9,665 nt of DNA. Origin: an uncultured Pelosinus sp. (GTDB taxonomy: Bacteria; Bacillota; Negativicutes; Sporomusales; Acetonemataceae). A program made the position numbers and the translations under genes. The stretch covers positions 1 to 9,665 of the forward strand of contig UQPB01000073.1 in NCBI GenBank assembly GCA_900542835.1, written 5' to 3'. Under the pieces are notes generated by a model. The model did no database searches. It saw only the letters and a program-made list of their open reading frames with translations, and was not told the origin of the DNA. This document shows positions 6,795 to 9,665 of the stretch, piece after piece. Each line of letters starts with the position of its first letter. Positions within the stretch are counted from its first letter, which is position 1.

Positions 6795-7499
6795 CTACAT
6801 TCCCAGATACGCCTGGCGAACCAGGTCGCTGCCCAGCAGTTCTGCCCCTGTGCCTTCATTAACGACCCGGCCTGTCTGCAGGACATAGGCCCGGTCAGCC
6901 AGTTCCAGCGCTTCCTGGACATTTTGCTCCACCAGCAGAATTGTCTTGCCGTGGCGTTTAATCTCCCGGATCAGCTCAAAGATCTGTGATACCAGCTTCG
7001 GTGCCAGCCCCAGCGAAGGCTCGTCAAGCAGGATCAGCGACGGGTCTGACATCAGCCCGCGGGCGATTGCCAGCATCTGCTGCTCGCCGCCGCTAAGCGT
7101 GCCGGCCGTTTGCCGCAGCCGCTGCTTGATGATCGGAAACATTTCAAACACTTCCTGGCGGATTGCCTGGCGTTTGGCCGGATCGCCAACCGTAAAGCCG
7201 CCCAGCTCCAGATTTTGCTCCACTGTCATTTTCGCGAAGGTCATGCGGCCTTCGGGGACATGGGCAATCCCCTGACCAACAATCGTGTGCGCCGGATAGT
7301 TGCTGATCGTTGAGCCTTTAAAGACAATCGCGCCGTCCATAACCGGCAGCAGGCCGGAAATACCGCGCATCAGCGTCGATTTTCCGGCGCCGTTGGCGCC
7401 GATTATCGCTACGACCTCGCCCTCGCTAACATGGAAGGAAACACCGTGGATCGCCACGACGCCTTTATAGCCAAGTGTGACATTATCGACTTTGAGCAT
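6795..7499 (-). CDS. livF: Liv-type ABC transporter ATP-binding protein LivF
   Basis: This is the second ATPase of a HAAT-family importer (branched-chain amino acid, urea or amide type), powering uptake from the cytoplasmic face. At 234 residues it has the usual LivF length. It carries Walker A GANGAGKST (34-42), signature LSGGEQQ (135-141) and Walker B LILLDE (155-160). The H-loop position holds glutamine, in LVEQNV (189-194), which is usual for LivF. The region IAHVPEGRMTF (78-88) and the ending AYLGM are also typical. The ATG at 7499 has AGGAG (7509-7513) 9 nt upstream and overlaps the end of livG by 17 nt. All core motifs look intact. The transported substrate cannot be read from the ATPase. 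Confidence 0.95.
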   Translation of the reverse strand: MLKVDNVTLGYKGVVAIHGVSFHVSEGEVVAIIGANGAGKSTLMRGISGLLPVMDGAIVFKGSTISNYPAHTIVGQGIAHVPEGRMTFAKMTVEQNLELGGFTVGDPAKRQAIRQEVFEMFPIIKQRLRQTAGTLSGGEQQMLAIARGLMSDPSLILLDEPSLGLAPKLVSQIFELIREIKRHGKTILLVEQNVQEALELADRAYVLQTGRVVNEGTGAELLGSDLVRQAYLGM

Positions 7500-8214
7500 G
7501 ATAGTTCTCTCCTAGATATGCTTTAATTACCTCCGGGTCATTGGCAACGTCCTGCGGCAGCCCTTCGGCGATTTTGCGGCCTCCGTCCAGAACCATGACC
7601 TTGTGGGAAATCGGCATGATCACTTCCATAACGTGCTCAACAATAAACAGCGCGACACCCTGACGATTAATCGCCTTGATCAGCTCAACCGCTTCCTGCG
7701 TCTCCTTGGGCGTAAGCCCGGCCATTACCTCGTCCAGCAGCAGCAGCGCCGGCTGCGTCGCCAGCGCCCGCGCCAGCTCCAGCCGCTTTTTATCGGCAAT
7801 GGTCAGGGATATGCCCATTTGCCGCCGCCTGTCCTTAAGGCCGGTAAATTCCAGAATCGCCTCCGCCTGCTCGGTGGCGCGGCGTTTATTTTTCTCCCGC
7901 AGGAAGGCGCCGACCAGAACGTTGTCAAGAACGGACAGGGAACTGAGCGGCCGCACGATCTGAAAGGTACGGGCAATGCCCTTGCGGCAAATGACCTCCG
8001 GCGGCTGCCCGGTAATATCCTCGTCTTCAAACAGGATGCGGCCAAGCTCCGGCCGATAGAAACCGGAAATCGTGGCGAAAAAAGTACTTTTACCGGCCCC
8101 GTTGGGGCCGATGATACCGACGATTTCGCCTCTGTCGACACTGACGCTGACATCACTGTTGGCAGTCAGGCCGCCAAATTTCTTCGTCATATTTTCCACC
8201 CGGAAAAAGCTCAT
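7483..8214 (-). CDS. livG: Liv-type ABC transporter ATP-binding protein LivG, variant signature
   Basis: This is the first ATPase of the importer, 243 residues. Walker A is GPNGAGKST (36-44), the Q-loop glutamine is in ARTFQIVRPL (81-90), Walker B is LLLLDE (157-162) and the H-loop is VEH (192-194). The ABC signature is not LSGGQ or the common LivG-type LSYGQQR but LTIADKKRLELARALAT (137-153). After the catalytic glutamate comes VMAGL rather than PAAGL. Such LTxAxxKR/DEVMAGL versions occur in a recognisable LivG subgroup, so this is probably a lineage marker rather than damage. The ATG at 8214 follows the livM stop after 3 nt, with AAGGGGG (8223-8229) 8 nt upstream inside livM. With LivF it should form the ATPase heterodimer, in which LivF supplies a canonical signature. 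Confidence 0.94.
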   Translation of the reverse strand: MSFFRVENMTKKFGGLTANSDVSVSVDRGEIVGIIGPNGAGKSTFFATISGFYRPELGRILFEDEDITGQPPEVICRKGIARTFQIVRPLSSLSVLDNVLVGAFLREKNKRRATEQAEAILEFTGLKDRRRQMGISLTIADKKRLELARALATQPALLLLDEVMAGLTPKETQEAVELIKAINRQGVALFIVEHVMEVIMPISHKVMVLDGGRKIAEGLPQDVANDPEVIKAYLGENYHAQSR

Positions 8215-8217
8215 TCC

Positions 8218-9225
8218 CTACACCCCCTTATCCACTGCGGCGCCAGCGGCCGCGGCAGCCGGCTTCTTAGCGGCTGCCTGCCGCAAATCCTGCATAAAGC
8301 CCATCAGGCCTGACGGTTTGGCCGCCGAGATGACCATAATCAGCAACCCGTAGATAATCAAGTCTATTGCCGAGCCGCTGCCGCCCAGCCAGGCCCGGCT
8401 GAATTCCGACAGCGGAATCATGATAAAGGCGCCAAGCAGCGGTCCCCAAACAGTGCCGACGCCGCCGAGAATGGCAATCAGACAGACCTGGATCGACAGC
8501 ATCACCGGCAGTACCGTCTCGGGATCAATGAACAGCAGGTACTGTGCGTAGAAGGTGCCGGCCATTGCCATGAAGACAGCGCTGAAAGCCATTGCCAGCA
8601 TCTTATAGCGGGTAATTCTGATTCCCAGGCTGCGGGCCGTATCCTGATCCTCACGAATAGCCTGAAAGTAGTAGCCAAAATGGCTGGTTTCAAGAAAACG
8701 GGTAAACGCCAGCTGCAGCAGCAGAAAGCCAAGCGCAATATAGTAATAGGCGGTTTTACCAATAAACTGGAAATTAGCAAACGTTGCCTCTGTCAGCGGA
8801 ATATGCTTGCCGACCGCGCCGCCGGCAAATTCCCAGTTAACGAACAGGACAAAGAAGATCTCTCCCAGCGCGATAGTGGCAATGCAAAAATAGTGACCCT
8901 TCAGCCGGAAGCAGGCATATCCCAAAACCGCTGAGACGACGGCGGCGATCAGCACGCCGGCCAGCATCCCCAGCCAAGGGCTGACGGCATAGTCCATAAA
9001 CAAAATGGTCGAGGAATAGGCGCCGATGCCGAAATAGACAGCATGCCCCAGCGATACCTGGCCGGCGTAGCCGCCGATCATATTCCAGGCGCCTCCCATC
9101 ATGGCGTACAGAAAGACCAGAATCAGCAGGTGGAGATAAAACATATTGCCGACGGCCAGCGGCAAAGCCAGCGCTGCCAGCAGTACGGCGGCTGCCGCCA
9201 ATTTTAATTTGTGGTTTTTCATCAT
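8218..9225 (-). CDS. livM: Liv-type ABC transporter permease LivM
   Basis: This is an integral membrane permease subunit of the importer, about 335 residues with some nine to ten hydrophobic segments. The family block GGYAGQVSLGHAVYFGIGAY lies at about 53-72 (numbered from the GTG at 9231). A cytoplasmic coupling region, AIREDQDTARSLGIRITRYK, lies at about 191-210, and LGGVGTVWGPLLGAF at about 255-269. The C-terminus is an alanine-rich hydrophilic tail (AAAKKPAAAAAGAAVDKGV), longer than the core fold needs. The start is uncertain between GTG 9231, ATG 9225 and ATG 9222. The GAGG core of the ribosome site (9231-9234) overlaps the GTG, so one of the ATGs is favoured. The gene starts about 12 nt after livH and ends 3 nt before livG. 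Confidence 0.94.
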   Translation of the reverse strand: MMKNHKLKLAAAAVLLAALALPLAVGNMFYLHLLILVFLYAMMGGAWNMIGGYAGQVSLGHAVYFGIGAYSSTILFMDYAVSPWLGMLAGVLIAAVVSAVLGYACFRLKGHYFCIATIALGEIFFVLFVNWEFAGGAVGKHIPLTEATFANFQFIGKTAYYYIALGFLLLQLAFTRFLETSHFGYYFQAIREDQDTARSLGIRITRYKMLAMAFSAVFMAMAGTFYAQYLLFIDPETVLPVMLSIQVCLIAILGGVGTVWGPLLGAFIMIPLSEFSRAWLGGSGSAIDLIIYGLLIMVISAAKPSGLMGFMQDLRQAAAKKPAAAAAGAAVDKGV

Positions 9226-9237
9226 GTTCACCTCGCC

Positions 9238-9665
9238 CTACGGATTCCCCAGAAGGCCTCTGGGGCGGAAAATCACGACAATCAGATAAATGGAGAAAAC
9301 GACAACATACTTGAGGGAGGGTGCCAGCAGCACGCCGGCGAACGCCTCGACCAGGCCGATGATTAGTCCGGCATAGAAGGCGCCGGCGATGCTGCCAAAG
9401 CCGCCGAGGGCGACGGTGACAAAAGCCAGAAAGCAAAACACCGCTCCCACCTCAGGATAAACATAGTAGAAGTTTGCCAGCAGCACGCCGGCAACGCCCA
9501 CACAAATCGAGCCGATGCCCCAGGCCAGGGCGAACATGCGGTCAGCGTTGATCCCCATCAGGGTGGCGGCATTTTTGTTTTCCGCCACCGCCATCAGCGC
9601 CCAGCCGGTGCGGGTTTTGGCAATAAACCAATAGACGGCGGCAAACATCACTGCCGAGCCGGCGG
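9238..9665 (-). CDS. livH: Liv-type ABC transporter permease LivH, C-terminal part
   Basis: The frame runs off the right edge of the window, leaving the last 142 or so residues of a permease that is normally about 290 long. The visible part has the coupling-loop motif RTGWALMAVAENKNAATLMGI followed by NADRMFALAWGIGS. Later come VALGGFGSIAGAFYAG and the terminal FRPRGLLG, all typical of LivH. Four or more hydrophobic segments are present. The internal GTG at 9651 is not the true start, because the frame continues open to the edge and the coupling loop lies in mid-protein in this family. It pairs with LivM to form the channel. A binding-protein gene (livK-like) is expected upstream, beyond the window. 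Confidence 0.92.
   Translation of the reverse strand, partial: AGSAVMFAAVYWFIAKTRTGWALMAVAENKNAATLMGINADRMFALAWGIGSICVGVAGVLLANFYYVYPEVGAVFCFLAFVTVALGGFGSIAGAFYAGLIIGLVEAFAGVLLAPSLKYVVVFSIYLIVVIFRPRGLLGNP

Noticed and set aside
6770..6922. N-terminal extension of PxpB by 51 residues
   Set aside because: It overlaps livF in another frame and is not family-like, and a good ribosome site sits before the ATG at 6769.
7803..8156. Second open frame on the minus strand inside livG
   Set aside because: It is an out-of-frame, Arg/Ser/Pro-rich translation typical of GC-rich shadows; livG has all ABC core positions in its own frame.

Overview
The window is a GC-rich bacterial segment in which every convincing gene lies on the minus strand. 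It therefore reads from right (9665) to left (1). Strong AGGAG-type ribosome binding sites, U-tailed hairpin terminators and a chemoreceptor ending in a KFRL-like tail suggest a member of the Bacillota. A motile, GC-rich Negativicutes/Sporomusa-like anaerobe would fit, but that placement is inference and no marker gene is present to settle it.

Right part (9665 to about 4241): a tightly packed operon. First come four genes of a branched-chain-amino-acid-type (HAAT/Liv) ABC importer: the C-terminal part of the LivH permease, the LivM permease, and the LivG and LivF ATPases. The periplasmic or lipoprotein binding protein is not visible and probably lies beyond the right edge. Next come the three subunits of ATP-dependent 5-oxoprolinase in the order pxpB, pxpC, pxpA. 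Spacings are 12 to 25 nt, 3 nt, or overlaps (livG/livF 17 nt, pxpB/pxpC 14 nt, pxpC/pxpA ATGA), so the seven genes are very likely co-transcribed and partly translationally coupled. The simplest reading is uptake of 5-oxoproline (pyroglutamate) or a related cyclic or amide compound, followed by ATP-dependent ring opening to glutamate. The transporter's substrate is inferred from context only.

Middle (4240 to 3841): a 400-nt gap. A probable rho-independent terminator for the operon lies at 4060-4109. Between it and pxpA the pxpA frame stays open for 60 more codons after its TAG stop. That stretch carries an AGGAGG close to the stop and a 9-bp inverted repeat, and its nature is unresolved. The left half of the gap is AT-rich and probably holds the promoter of the next unit.

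Left part (3840 to 258): a two-gene signalling unit. It comprises a membrane chemoreceptor (dCache-like sensor, HAMP, MCP signalling domain) and a membrane diguanylate cyclase (CHASE sensor, GGDEF with inhibitory I-site). Both have intact signature motifs. The unit ends at a long near-perfect hairpin with U-tracts on both strands (76-122). The first 75 nt hold two small hairpins and no recognisable gene.

No tRNA, rRNA, CRISPR array, insertion sequence or phage gene was seen. The content is mostly ordinary. The points deserving a second look are the Liv-importer/5-oxoprolinase pairing, the non-canonical LivG signature loop, the PxpC C-terminal extension and the open frame behind pxpA.
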